From: HGW-17 sp938004375
GTDB taxonomy: Bacteria; Myxococcota_A; Polyangia; HGW-17
Direction of reading: 5' to 3'
Assembly (NCBI GenBank): GCA_036802685.1
Contig: DAIRVS010000004.1
Coordinates: 16,058 to 80,057 of the forward strand
Length of the DNA: 64,000 bases
The notes below the pieces were generated by a model. That model was not told where the DNA came from. It made no database searches and worked only from the letters and a program-made list of their open reading frames with translations. The position numbers and the translations under genes are program-made. Positions 17,901 through 25,247 of this stretch are shown here, piece by piece (the first letter of the stretch is position 1; every line of letters starts with the position of its first letter).

Positions 17901-17922
17901 CATATATCGATTTCGGTATATG
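17901..17922. promoter_or_regulatory. Candidate ArsR-family operator
   Basis: CATATATCGA-TT-TCGGTATATG has 10-bp arms with one mismatch around a 2-base centre. It starts at the predicted transcription start and lies 21 bases before the arsR-type ATG, the usual place for an ArsR autorepression site. Confidence 0.6.
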
Positions 17923-17942
17923 AAAACCCGGGAGGCCCCGTC

Positions 17943-18305
17943 ATGCAGCCCAGCTTCGAACCCGAAACCGCCGCCGCCGTCGCCGCCGTGCTCTCCAATC
18001 CCGTCCGGCTCCGGCTGGTGGAACGGCTCCTCGCCGGCCCGTGCATCGTCGGCGACCTGGTGGAGGCCACCGGGCTCGGCCAGGCGGTGGTGTCCAAGCA
18101 ACTGGGGTTGCTGAGGGCCGCCGGGCTCCTCGCCTGCGCCCCCCAGGGCCGTTGTCGGGAGTATCGCCTGGCCAGCCCCGGGGACGCGGCCGCGCTCGTG
18201 GCGGCGCTGGGCGGCTTGGCCAAGGCCTGCGCGGCCAACCTGCGTGACTGTCCGAAACAGGCCGTCCGGTCGCCCCGGACGGATGAGAAACGCATCCGGC
18301 AATAA
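17943..18305 (+). CDS. ArsR-family winged-helix repressor
   Basis: A 120-aa DNA-binding protein with the ArsR helix-turn-helix (LVEATGLGQAVVSKQLGLLRAAG, about residues 39-61). It contains five Cys (C34, C65, C71, C96, C103). C34 is near where the arsenic-sensing CVCDL motif sits in classical ArsR, but the second Cys of that motif is Val-Gly here, so a classical arsenite site is incomplete. A thiol or metal sensor is plausible given the redox genes downstream. ATG 17943 has GGAGG at 17931-17935. A longer in-frame start at 17865 would lie on the -35 box and is rejected. It heads an operon with the next four genes. Confidence 0.88.
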   Translation: MQPSFEPETAAAVAAVLSNPVRLRLVERLLAGPCIVGDLVEATGLGQAVVSKQLGLLRAAGLLACAPQGRCREYRLASPGDAAALVAALGGLAKACAANLRDCPKQAVRSPRTDEKRIRQ

Positions 18306-18317
18306 GGAGGTATCGTC

Positions 18318-18959
18318 ATGATCCAGATCATCAAGAATTATTCCCAACTCGTCACCGAATCCGACCACCTGAAGGGGCCGCTGGTCATCGGCTTCTTCGG
18401 GGATTTTTCCCAGGGCGCCAAGGAGACGCTCCCCGCGTTCAAGGCGTTCTGCGAAAAGCACCCGCGGTGGCCGGCCTATCTTGTGGACGTGGGGCGCGTC
18501 CGGGACGTGCATGGGCGCTTCCAGGTGGCCCAGGTGCCGGCCGTCATCCTCGTGGAGAACGGCGTCGTGAAGAAGCGCCTGGTGGGCTCGGCCACGGCCG
18601 CCGCCTATGAGGCCGCCTTCGTGGGTGGCGAGGCTCCAGGCGCGGGGTCCTCCGGCGTCGGCGCGGCCCCGTCGGCCGCCTCGGAGAAGGCCGCGCGGCC
18701 CGCCCGTTCGGTCACCGTGTTCACCACCCAGAGCTGCCCGTGGTGCGTGCGGGTGAAGAACTACCTGCGGCAGCACAACGTGAGCTTCAAGGAGGTCGAC
18801 GTGGGCCGCGACCCGCAGGCCGCCCGCGAGCTGGTGCGGCGCACCGGGCAGACCGGCGTGCCCCAACTGGACATCAACGGATCCTACGTGGTGGGGTTCG
18901 ACCAGGCGAAGATCGACCGGCTGCTGGGCCTTGCGGGCCCTGCCTCGGCGATGAACTGA
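18318..18959 (+). CDS. Thioredoxin-like / glutaredoxin fusion
   Basis: A 213-aa fusion. Residues 1-100 have a thioredoxin fold (VIGFFGDFSQGAKE...VAQVPAVILVENG) with the cis-Pro (QVPAV) kept but the catalytic CxxC position reading FSQG, so this domain cannot do dithiol chemistry. A ~25-residue Ala/Gly/Ser linker follows. Residues 130-205 are a glutaredoxin with active site C140-P-W-C143 and cis-Pro (TGVPQL). The enzymatic output is thus from the Grx domain; the Trx-like domain may bind a partner. It lies 12 bases after arsR and 20 bases before the GroES-like gene. Confidence 0.88.
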   Translation: MIQIIKNYSQLVTESDHLKGPLVIGFFGDFSQGAKETLPAFKAFCEKHPRWPAYLVDVGRVRDVHGRFQVAQVPAVILVENGVVKKRLVGSATAAAYEAAFVGGEAPGAGSSGVGAAPSAASEKAARPARSVTVFTTQSCPWCVRVKNYLRQHNVSFKEVDVGRDPQAARELVRRTGQTGVPQLDINGSYVVGFDQAKIDRLLGLAGPASAMN

Positions 18960-18979
18960 AGGAAAAGAAGGAGAGGGAC

Positions 18980-19273
18980 ATGAAGATCGTGCCGTTGAAC
19001 GAACAGGTGTTGCTGCGTCCGGTGAAGGACGAACCCGCCCCCGGTGGCCTGGTGCTGCCGGAGTCCGTGCGGGAGGACGGTGATCTCGCCGAGGTCGTGG
19101 CGATCTCGCCGCTGGTGGTGAACGCCGATCTGGCGGTGGGAGATCGCGTCCTCGTGCGCCGGTTCTCGGGGACCGGGCTCGAGTGGGAAGGGGAAAAACT
19201 GCGCTTCGTGGCCGCGGGGGATCTGCTGGCCAAGCGGGTGGAGGCCGACGCCATCCCGGGCGCAGGAGACTGA
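18980..19273 (+). CDS. GroES-like (Cpn10) protein
   Basis: A 97-aa protein with the Cpn10 pattern: N-terminal PLNEQVLLRPVKDEP, a mobile-loop-like Gly/Pro stretch (PGGLVLPESVR), and a barrel with VGDRVLVRRFSGTG and EGEKLRFVAAGDLLAK. Length is that of GroES. No groEL is adjacent, and the gene sits inside an ArsR-led redox operon, so this may be a paralogue serving stress rather than the main co-chaperonin. The hydrophobic IVL-type tripeptide of the mobile loop is represented by LVL. GAGAGGGAC precedes ATG. Confidence 0.83.
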   Translation: MKIVPLNEQVLLRPVKDEPAPGGLVLPESVREDGDLAEVVAISPLVVNADLAVGDRVLVRRFSGTGLEWEGEKLRFVAAGDLLAKRVEADAIPGAGD

Positions 19274-19307
19274 TCGGAATGACTTTCGAAAGAAGAGAGG
19301 TGAAATC

Positions 19308-19655
19308 ATGTTGCAGACGAAACTCGAACACATCCAGACGACAAAACAGTATCAGGAGCTCGTGGAGAGCGGAAAGAAATTCGCCGTGGTCTGCGGCCGC
19401 ATGGGACCCATGTGCATCCCGGTCTACGACGTCATGGACAACCTGAAATCGAAGTACCCGGACGTGACCTTCCTTGACATGGAGTTCGACGCACCGGTGG
19501 CCGCCGAGACGATCCGGCGCCTGCCCGAGACGCGCTCGTTCTCCGGGCTCCCCTTCACGGTGTACTTCCGCGACAAGCAGGTGGTCGCCGCCACCTCCAG
19601 CATCCAGACCAAGCAGCAGGTGAAGGAGATCCTGGACGCGAAACTCAAGGACTGA
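19308..19655 (+). CDS. Thioredoxin-like protein without the CxxC active site
   Basis: A 115-aa thioredoxin-fold protein. The strand FAVVCG (25-30) runs into R31-M-G-P-M-C36, so the CGPC position reads MGPM with Cys29 and Cys36 flanking it. The cis-Pro is present (SGLPFTVYF) and the C-terminal helix (KQQVKEILDAKLKD) is normal. It therefore cannot work as a standard dithiol thioredoxin; a Cys29-Cys36 pair, monothiol chemistry or a scaffold role are possible. It lies 34 bases after the GroES-like gene and 31 bases before trxB, so it may be a dedicated partner of this reductase. Confidence 0.8.
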   Translation: MLQTKLEHIQTTKQYQELVESGKKFAVVCGRMGPMCIPVYDVMDNLKSKYPDVTFLDMEFDAPVAAETIRRLPETRSFSGLPFTVYFRDKQVVAATSSIQTKQQVKEILDAKLKD

Positions 19656-19686
19656 GGGACGCCCGCTCCCCTTCCGGAGGTGAATC

Positions 19687-20640
19687 ATGGACCCTCAAGC
19701 CTATGACGTGATCGTGCTCGGCGGCGGCCCCGCGGGGCTGACGGCCGCGATCTACCTGGCCCGCGCGAGGCTCTCGACGCTCGTGCTCGACACCGGCTCC
19801 ACCGGCGGGCAGATGAACCTGACCCACGAGGTGGCCAACTATCCGGGCGTGGCGTCCACGACCGGCGCCCAGTTGGGGCAGGTGATGCGGGCCCAGGCCG
19901 AGGCCTTCGGCGCCCGCGTGATCTCCCAGGCCGAGCTCGGGCGCCTGGCGCTCGACGGGCCGGTGAAGTCCGTGGAGGTGGAGGACGAGGGCGTCTTCAC
20001 GGCCCGAGCGGTCATCCTGGCGCCCGGCGGCGCGCCCCGGACGCTGGGGCTGGACTCCGAGGCCCGCTTCAAGGGCCGCGGGATCTCGTACTGCGCCACC
20101 TGCGACGGCGACTTCTTCACCGGGCAGGACATCGCCGTGATCGGCGGCGGGAACTCGGCCCTCGAGGAGGCGGTGTCCCTCACGAAGTATGCGTCCTCGG
20201 TGACCATCCTGCACGAGTTCGATCACTTCCAGGCCCACCCCTGGGCGGTGGAACAGGCGCGCGTCAACCCGAAGATCCGGTTCCTCCTCGAGCAGACGAT
20301 CACCGGCTTCGAGGGGGACGACCGGCTCACCGCGGTCACCAGCGTGCACAAGCGCACCGGCGAGGCGGTCCGGGTGCCCGTGACGGGGACGTTCGTCTTC
20401 ATCGGGTACGTCCCGCGCACGGCCGGACTGCCCCCGTCAATCCGGTTGACCGAACGGGGGGAGATCCTCACCGACGAGCTCATGCGCACCTCGGTGCCGG
20501 GCGTGTTCGCCGCGGGGGACGCCCGGGCCAAGCGCTACCGGCAGATCACCACGGCCGTCTCCGACGGGACCGTGGCCGCGATCCAGGCCACTGAATATCT
20601 CAGCGGGGAAGGGACGCCCGCAACAGGGCGTTCCGTCTGA
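19687..20640 (+). CDS. trxB: Thioredoxin reductase
   Basis: A 317-aa FAD/NADPH flavoenzyme that reduces thioredoxin-type partners. It has the N-terminal FAD motif GGGPAGLTAA (residues 11-20), the redox-active C136-A-T-C139 in ISYCATCDGDFF, the NADPH motif IGGGNSALEE, and the C-terminal FAD block VPGVFAAGDARAKRYRQI with the following TAVSDGTVAA. Length and order match bacterial TrxB. A GGAGGTGAA ribosome site precedes ATG. It is the last gene of the ArsR operon and ends 33 bases before the convergent stop of the next gene. Confidence 0.95.
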   Translation: MDPQAYDVIVLGGGPAGLTAAIYLARARLSTLVLDTGSTGGQMNLTHEVANYPGVASTTGAQLGQVMRAQAEAFGARVISQAELGRLALDGPVKSVEVEDEGVFTARAVILAPGGAPRTLGLDSEARFKGRGISYCATCDGDFFTGQDIAVIGGGNSALEEAVSLTKYASSVTILHEFDHFQAHPWAVEQARVNPKIRFLLEQTITGFEGDDRLTAVTSVHKRTGEAVRVPVTGTFVFIGYVPRTAGLPPSIRLTERGEILTDELMRTSVPGVFAAGDARAKRYRQITTAVSDGTVAAIQATEYLSGEGTPATGRSV

Positions 20641-20672
20641 GGCGACGACGTCGCCGGAACGATCAGCCCGCG

Positions 20673-21422
20673 TCAGCGGGGCAGGAAGCGCAAAGTAGCC
20701 TTGTTGTCCTTGACGACGACCTGGATCTCGACCTCGGCGCAGCCGTGGGCCTGCTTGACCTTGGGGATCTGGCTCGAGAGGGTGGCGAAGAACCGGTCCG
20801 GCGTGATCCCCTCGAGGCTCTCGCCGGTGGACAGCCGGGCCCGCACGAAGTTCTCGTAGGCGCGGCGCAGGGCGGGATCGGACGACGCGCCCGGGGCGGA
20901 GGGTTGTGCGGCGGCGGCGGCCGGGGTGTTCGCCGCGGGCGGCGCCTTGCGGTCCTCGGCGGCCGCGGGTCGCTCCGCTGCCGCGTCGTTTCGGGCGCCC
21001 TCGGCCGCGGCCTGCTGGTTGCGCAGTTCGGCGATCCTGGCCATGGCCGCCTCGAGCTCGCCCCGGGTGCGGACGTTGTCGAGCACGCTCTCGGGCAGGC
21101 CCTCGTCGCGGAGCTTGCGCCGCATGCGCTGCAACTGCCGCTCGTACACGCCGTCCTCGATCTCGCGCAGCACGCGGTTCCAGTACTGCTCGTAGGTGCG
21201 GAACTTGGTCTCCATGCGGGCCAGCAGGAACTTGAGCGCGGTGTTGTTGGGGGGGTTCTCCTTGAGCAGCCGCAGCTCGAGCTGGATGTTCTTGCGCAGC
21301 TGGACCGGTTCGAACCGCTCGAGTCCGAGGAAGAACTGCTCGTACACCACCCGCAGTTTGTCGATGCTCGAGTCGAGCAGGTTCAGCCGGGCGGTCAGGG
21401 CCTTGTTTTCCTCGAACGACAT
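20673..21422 (-). CDS. Unknown coiled-coil protein
   Basis: A 249-aa protein. Residues 1-140 are strongly helical and coiled-coil prone (LTARLNLLDSSIDKLRVVYE..., then ELRLLKENPPNNTALKFLL). Residues 145-185 are a disordered Ala/Pro/Glu linker. The C-terminal ~65 residues form a compact globular domain (YENFVRARLSTGESLEGITP...VKDNKATLRFLPR). No function can be assigned. There is no signal peptide. It ends the block of minus-strand genes headed by the TPR/AIM24-like gene, beginning 3 bases after pgsA, and is convergent to trxB. Confidence 0.75.
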   Translation of the reverse strand: MSFEENKALTARLNLLDSSIDKLRVVYEQFFLGLERFEPVQLRKNIQLELRLLKENPPNNTALKFLLARMETKFRTYEQYWNRVLREIEDGVYERQLQRMRRKLRDEGLPESVLDNVRTRGELEAAMARIAELRNQQAAAEGARNDAAAERPAAAEDRKAPPAANTPAAAAAQPSAPGASSDPALRRAYENFVRARLSTGESLEGITPDRFFATLSSQIPKVKQAHGCAEVEIQVVVKDNKATLRFLPR

Positions 21423-21425
21423 CTG

Positions 21426-22268
21426 TCACTCCGACCTTGGGTCATCCGGCGCCCGGCCGGGGTCCAGGGACACCTGCATCTCGATCTCCTCGATCACCGG
21501 CAGGGACGGGTTGGACTGCATCTCGACGAGCAGGCCGGCTTCGCGGGCGGCCTCCTGCAGGGTGCGGGCGCGCTGCAGGTTCTTGCGCTCCACGGCCTCC
21601 ATGAACAGCGCGAAGTACTCCACCGCCGAGAACAGCGACAGGATCAGCGACAGGTACAGGATGAACAGTCCCATGCGATGGTAGTCCAGCCACCAGCCGG
21701 TGCCCCACAGCGGATAGGGGAAATTCACGAGCAGGAAGGTCAGCCCGAAGAACTGGAAGGCCGTCTTCTGCTTGCCGGACTCGGAAGCGGCGATGACCAC
21801 CCCCTCGCCCATGGCCAGGGCCCGCAGGCCGGTGACGGCGAACTCGCGGAACAGCATCAGGATCAGCAGCCAGGCGGGGATCAGGTCCATGGCCACCAGG
21901 GTGACCATGATCGAGAGCGTGGTGAGCTTGTCGGCCAGCGGATCCAGGAACTTCCCCAGCAGGGTGATCTTCCCGGTCTTTCGGGCCAGGTAGCCGTCGA
22001 GGAAGTCCGAGAAGCCGGCGAACAGGAAGAGCAGGGCCGCCCAATAGTGGGCCAGCGGAGTGCCGCGGTCGAGGACCGCCAGGATGACCGGGATCAGGGC
22101 CAGGCGCGAGAGGGTGATGAGGTTGGGCAGGTTGCCGACCTCCTCGCCCAGGGAGCGGATGCGGAAGTCGCTGACCTTGCGCCGGCGCACGAAGCGGAGC
22201 CGGAGGATCCGGGGGACCTGCGCCAGGGCGCGCACCGCGACGTTCTTGGTGGGGGCGGCCGGCGTCAT
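21426..22268 (-). CDS. pgsA: CDP-diacylglycerol--glycerol-3-phosphate 3-phosphatidyltransferase
   Basis: PgsA commits CDP-diacylglycerol to phosphatidylglycerol synthesis in the inner membrane. The 280-aa product has the CDP-alcohol phosphotransferase signature D-x2-D-G-x2-A-R-x8-G-x3-D-x3-D (SDFLDGYLARKTG...GKFLDPLADK) and about five membrane helices. It is longer than typical PgsA (about 190 aa), with a basic ~45-residue N-terminal lead and a ~60-residue soluble C-terminal tail. ATG 22268 overlaps the stop of the TPR gene upstream (ATGA), so they are translationally coupled. A much longer frame-matched N-terminal extension is an artefact of overlap. Confidence 0.92.
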   Translation of the reverse strand: MTPAAPTKNVAVRALAQVPRILRLRFVRRRKVSDFRIRSLGEEVGNLPNLITLSRLALIPVILAVLDRGTPLAHYWAALLFLFAGFSDFLDGYLARKTGKITLLGKFLDPLADKLTTLSIMVTLVAMDLIPAWLLILMLFREFAVTGLRALAMGEGVVIAASESGKQKTAFQFFGLTFLLVNFPYPLWGTGWWLDYHRMGLFILYLSLILSLFSAVEYFALFMEAVERKNLQRARTLQEAAREAGLLVEMQSNPSLPVIEEIEMQVSLDPGRAPDDPRSE

Positions 22269-23449
22269 GACTGCAGCAGGAGGGAGCCGCTCCCGGCGAC
22301 CTGGATGAAGGAACTGTGGCTGTACTGGGCGACGACGTAGCCGTCCCAGCCGACGAGGCGGTCGATGGAGGCGATCAGGTACTCCTCCTCGGGCAGGGGC
22401 ACGCTGTAGAGGCGGCCGGGCAACTGGATGATGACCGAGCCGCGTCCGCGGAAGGAGATCAGGGGGAGCTTGTGCTGCTCGCCCCGCAGCCAGCCATTCT
22501 CCCATTTGAGATCGCCGGCGAAGGCCACGACGCGCTCCTCGAGGATGTAGAGCGGGCTGTCCTCGAGGTTGAAGCCCATGAACATGTGCTTGTCGGTGGG
22601 GACCAGGGACACGACCCCGCGCCCCTGGCACTCCACGAGGTCGCCGGTGAGCTCGGAGGTGATCCGGCGCTCGCCGGCCTGGCCGCGCATGCGCTCCTGG
22701 GCCGGGATGATCGAGAGGCCCATGTGCCAGCACAGCACCAGCTTCTCCCGCACGAACCAGGAGCCGGCGACGGGGATCTTGATGCACTCGGGGGTGAACA
22801 CCAGGTGAGGCCCCGGGTGGATGTCGAGCACGCACAGGCGATCCGTGGCGCGGCTGTCTCGCTGGGTGGGGCGCGCGATCGGGCCGGGGGTCACCTGGTC
22901 GCCGGGCATGGGCGTGACGTCCGCGTCGATGAGCATGCCCTCGTCCTCGGGTTCGGGCTCGGGCTCCTCGTTCAGGACCGGCGTCTGCGTGGCCGGGTGG
23001 GCCGAGAGTACGGCGCGCACCGAGGAGAGCAGGTCGTTGAGCTCGGGGGACAGGTCGACGACGTTGCCGATCATGGGGAGCCCCAGCATGCGGCGGACCT
23101 GCTGGTAGAAGGACACGGCCTCCTGGTTGGCGGGATCCGAGAGGACCGCTTGCTCGACCTCGGCGTAGCCCAGGTGGATGTCGCCCTGGGCGAAGTATTC
23201 GCACCCGAGCTTGAAGTGCAGGGCGGGCTCCCCGGGGAACTGCAGCAGCAGCTGCTTGAAGATGGCGGTGGCCGAGGCGTGATCCCGCTGGGCCACGAGG
23301 ATGTTGGCCAGAAGCGAGAGAGCGCGCGGCTCGCCGGGGTGGCGCACCAGCGCCTTGTCGATGCGCGTGCGCGCGCCGACGATGTTGCCGGCGACGTACA
23401 GTTCGGTGGCGTCCAGCAGCAGTTGGTCGAAGGTGACATCGGGCGTCAT
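22265..23449 (-). CDS. TPR protein with AIM24-like C-terminal domain
   Basis: A 394-aa protein. Residues 1-125 carry about three TPR repeats (LYVAGNIVGARTRIDKALVR and similar). After an acidic Pro/Glu linker (residues 160-195), the C-terminal half is beta-rich with glycines in an AIM24-like pattern (FRGRGSVIIQLPGRLYSVPL, LVGWDG, AGSGSLLL). AIM24-domain proteins are often of unknown role. There is no signal peptide. It is the first gene of a unit with pgsA, overlapping it by four bases, which suggests a role linked to the envelope or phospholipid synthesis (inference). A divergent gene starts 59 bases upstream. Confidence 0.75.
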   Translation of the reverse strand: MTPDVTFDQLLLDATELYVAGNIVGARTRIDKALVRHPGEPRALSLLANILVAQRDHASATAIFKQLLLQFPGEPALHFKLGCEYFAQGDIHLGYAEVEQAVLSDPANQEAVSFYQQVRRMLGLPMIGNVVDLSPELNDLLSSVRAVLSAHPATQTPVLNEEPEPEPEDEGMLIDADVTPMPGDQVTPGPIARPTQRDSRATDRLCVLDIHPGPHLVFTPECIKIPVAGSWFVREKLVLCWHMGLSIIPAQERMRGQAGERRITSELTGDLVECQGRGVVSLVPTDKHMFMGFNLEDSPLYILEERVVAFAGDLKWENGWLRGEQHKLPLISFRGRGSVIIQLPGRLYSVPLPEEEYLIASIDRLVGWDGYVVAQYSHSSFIQVAGSGSLLLQS

Positions 23450-23507
23450 GGGTGCTATTCTTACACCAACTCGCGCCCGAGCGCTTCATTTTTTTGGATG
23501 GTCGGCG

Positions 23508-23930
23508 ATGTGGACATTACTGGTATTTCAACTCTTCTGGACGCAGGCCGCGGTGGATCCCCTCGGTGAGATGGTGGCCCGCAACTTCGTCGATCACCTG
23601 GCCAACCGCGACCTGGGACGGACCACCGCGCTGATGTCCGCGACGGTCAACTTCGACGGCCGCGTCGCGACCGGGGACGAGGCCAAGATCGCCCTGCTGC
23701 AGCGCACGTTCGCCGGTCATCCGGCGCCAATCCGCTTTTCGCGGGTCACGGTGATGACCGGGGCCCAGGCCCTGGCCCGCTTCGGAAAGCCGCCGGCGCG
23801 CCTCGGAGAACTGGAGCTGGACCGCGCCCTGGTGGTGCTCGCCCGCAGGAAGATCGGCGGACTGGTGATCGTCCTGCGCGAGGAGGACAAGATCCCCGGA
23901 CGCTGGCGCGTGGTCGCGCTCACCGATTGA
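23508..23930 (+). CDS. Small exported protein of unknown function
   Basis: A 140-aa product. ATG 23508 gives a short hydrophobic N-terminus (WTLLVFQLFWTQAA) that looks like a signal peptide cut near residue 15. The mature part has an NTF2/SnoaL-like feel: helix pair (GEMVARNFVDHLANRDLGRTTAL), then strands (VTVMTGAQAL, RALVVLARR, LVIVLREEDK...WRVVALTD), but no motif secures that. A longer frame start at 23301 would overlap the divergent TPR gene and is rejected. Its stop abuts the stop of the convergent lipoprotein gene (23931) with no gap. Confidence 0.65.
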   Translation: MWTLLVFQLFWTQAAVDPLGEMVARNFVDHLANRDLGRTTALMSATVNFDGRVATGDEAKIALLQRTFAGHPAPIRFSRVTVMTGAQALARFGKPPARLGELELDRALVVLARRKIGGLVIVLREEDKIPGRWRVVALTD

Positions 23931-24380
23931 TCATTTCTCGAACAGCACGGGGATCTTGGGGCCGTCCACGACCTTGCCCTTGGTATGGAACCAGGCCGAG
24001 CCGTGGTACTCCCAGGTGGTCTCGAGGAGGGTGTCCTGCAGGATGTTGTCGTCCTTGGCCGTCCAGGAGACCCGCAGGCGGACGACGGCCTTCTTCGCGG
24101 TCTTGTCCGGCGTGATGCGCACCACGGTGATGGAGTTGAAGGCCAGGTGGCGCTCGGCCACGTCGAGGCTGTCGAGGTAGGCGGCGCGGAAGGCCGGCGG
24201 CACGTAGTCCTTGGAGATCTCGCCGTTGAACCAGCGCAACTGCTCGTAGAACTGCATGACCGAGGGCTCCAGGGAACCCAGCGTCTCCTTGTTCTTCATG
24301 CCGCCGGCGCAGGCGGTCACGCCGAAGGCGGCGGCCAGGCACAGGAGGATCGGGACCAGCGCGGGGGGACGGCGGCTCAT
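23931..24380 (-). CDS. Lipoprotein of unknown function
   Basis: A 149-aa product with a lipoprotein signal (LAAAFGVTAC, Cys24). The mature part of ~125 residues has helices (VMQFYEQLRWFNGEI, FRAAYLDSLD) and a beta sheet (AVVRLRVSWTAKDDNILQDT) resembling small SnoaL-like or DUF4398-type folds, without a firm match. ATG 24380 overlaps the stop of the upstream lipoprotein gene by four bases (ATGA), so both are co-translated. The longer extension in this frame reads through the neighbour's antisense frame and is rejected. Confidence 0.75.
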   Translation of the reverse strand: MSRRPPALVPILLCLAAAFGVTACAGGMKNKETLGSLEPSVMQFYEQLRWFNGEISKDYVPPAFRAAYLDSLDVAERHLAFNSITVVRITPDKTAKKAVVRLRVSWTAKDDNILQDTLLETTWEYHGSAWFHTKGKVVDGPKIPVLFEK

Positions 24381-25165
24381 GGCACGAAGTCCGCGCAGGC
24401 GGTGGCGTCGCCGGTGACGTTCAGTTCCCAGGCCGGGTTGGTGATCCCGGCGCCGACCTGGATATCCAGGGTGCCGCAGTAATGCACGACGCCGACCGCG
24501 TCCTGGCCGGTCACGCGCAGGGTGTAGAAGCCGGTGGGCACGCCCTGCACGGTCCGCTCGGGCTGGCACGCGCCGCTGTAGGTCCCGCTCGTGAGGGCCT
24601 GTTCGGCCTCGTCGTAGATCGCCACGTTCACGGTGGACACGGCGGGGTCGGCCGCGGCGCAGGCGGCGCCGTTCCAGGTGAACTTGTACCAGAGGGTGCC
24701 GGCGAAGTCCGTGAAGAACGACTCCAGGTCGAAGTCCACCTCGCGCACCTCGGGGGGGTTCCCGTCGTTGTACACGCGGGTCTCCACCGTCTTGACCTGG
24801 GAGATCGGCTGCCGCGCCGAGTCCAACAGCGTCACCTGGACCGTGTAGGGTCCCTGGGGGAAGGGCGTGCACTTGTCGTCCGAGACCGAGTACTCCATGG
24901 CCGTGCAGAGGATCTCGCCGGTGTGGAGGTAGTTCTCGGGGCCGGTGATGGTGATCGAGGCGTAGGTGGCGTCCACGTCCAGGCAGGTGTCGAAGCTGAT
25001 CTCGTTGCCCAGGAAGATGCGCTTGCCGTTGATCGTCCACTTGGTGCGCATCTGCACCGGCACGTAGGTCGAGCCGGAGCCGCACGGAGGCTGGTTGTCG
25101 TTGTCGCAGGCGGCCGGCAGCAGCAGGGTCAGGGCGAGCAGGGGAAGGGCGATGGCGGCTTTCAT
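24377..25165 (-). CDS. Lipoprotein with Ig-like domains, unknown function
   Basis: A 262-aa product with a lipoprotein-like signal (LLLPAACDND; Pro at -3 is unusual). The mature protein is beta-rich with several Cys that could pair (C28, TAMEYS...DKC, GAACAAA, GACQP, HYCGT). Segments such as GPYTVQVTLLDSARQPI and VPTGFYTLRVTGQDAVGVV look like Ig-like strands. No catalytic residues are evident. AGGAG precedes ATG 25165. It is coupled to the downstream 149-aa lipoprotein gene and is 82 bases after the TPR lipoprotein gene. Confidence 0.72.
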   Translation of the reverse strand: MKAAIALPLLALTLLLPAACDNDNQPPCGSGSTYVPVQMRTKWTINGKRIFLGNEISFDTCLDVDATYASITITGPENYLHTGEILCTAMEYSVSDDKCTPFPQGPYTVQVTLLDSARQPISQVKTVETRVYNDGNPPEVREVDFDLESFFTDFAGTLWYKFTWNGAACAAADPAVSTVNVAIYDEAEQALTSGTYSGACQPERTVQGVPTGFYTLRVTGQDAVGVVHYCGTLDIQVGAGITNPAWELNVTGDATACADFVP

Positions 25166-25247
25166 GGAGCTCCTGTCGTCTGGGAATGAGACCCCTCGTG
25201 GGCCTCGGGCATGAAGTATCACGGAACCGGCCTTTCGGCAACGGGCG

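Noticed and set aside
21426..23489. A 687-aa fusion of pgsA with an N-terminal Arg/Pro/His-rich region
   Set aside because: The extra part is an out-of-frame reading of the TPR/AIM24-like gene; pgsA starts at 22268 with an ATGA overlap.
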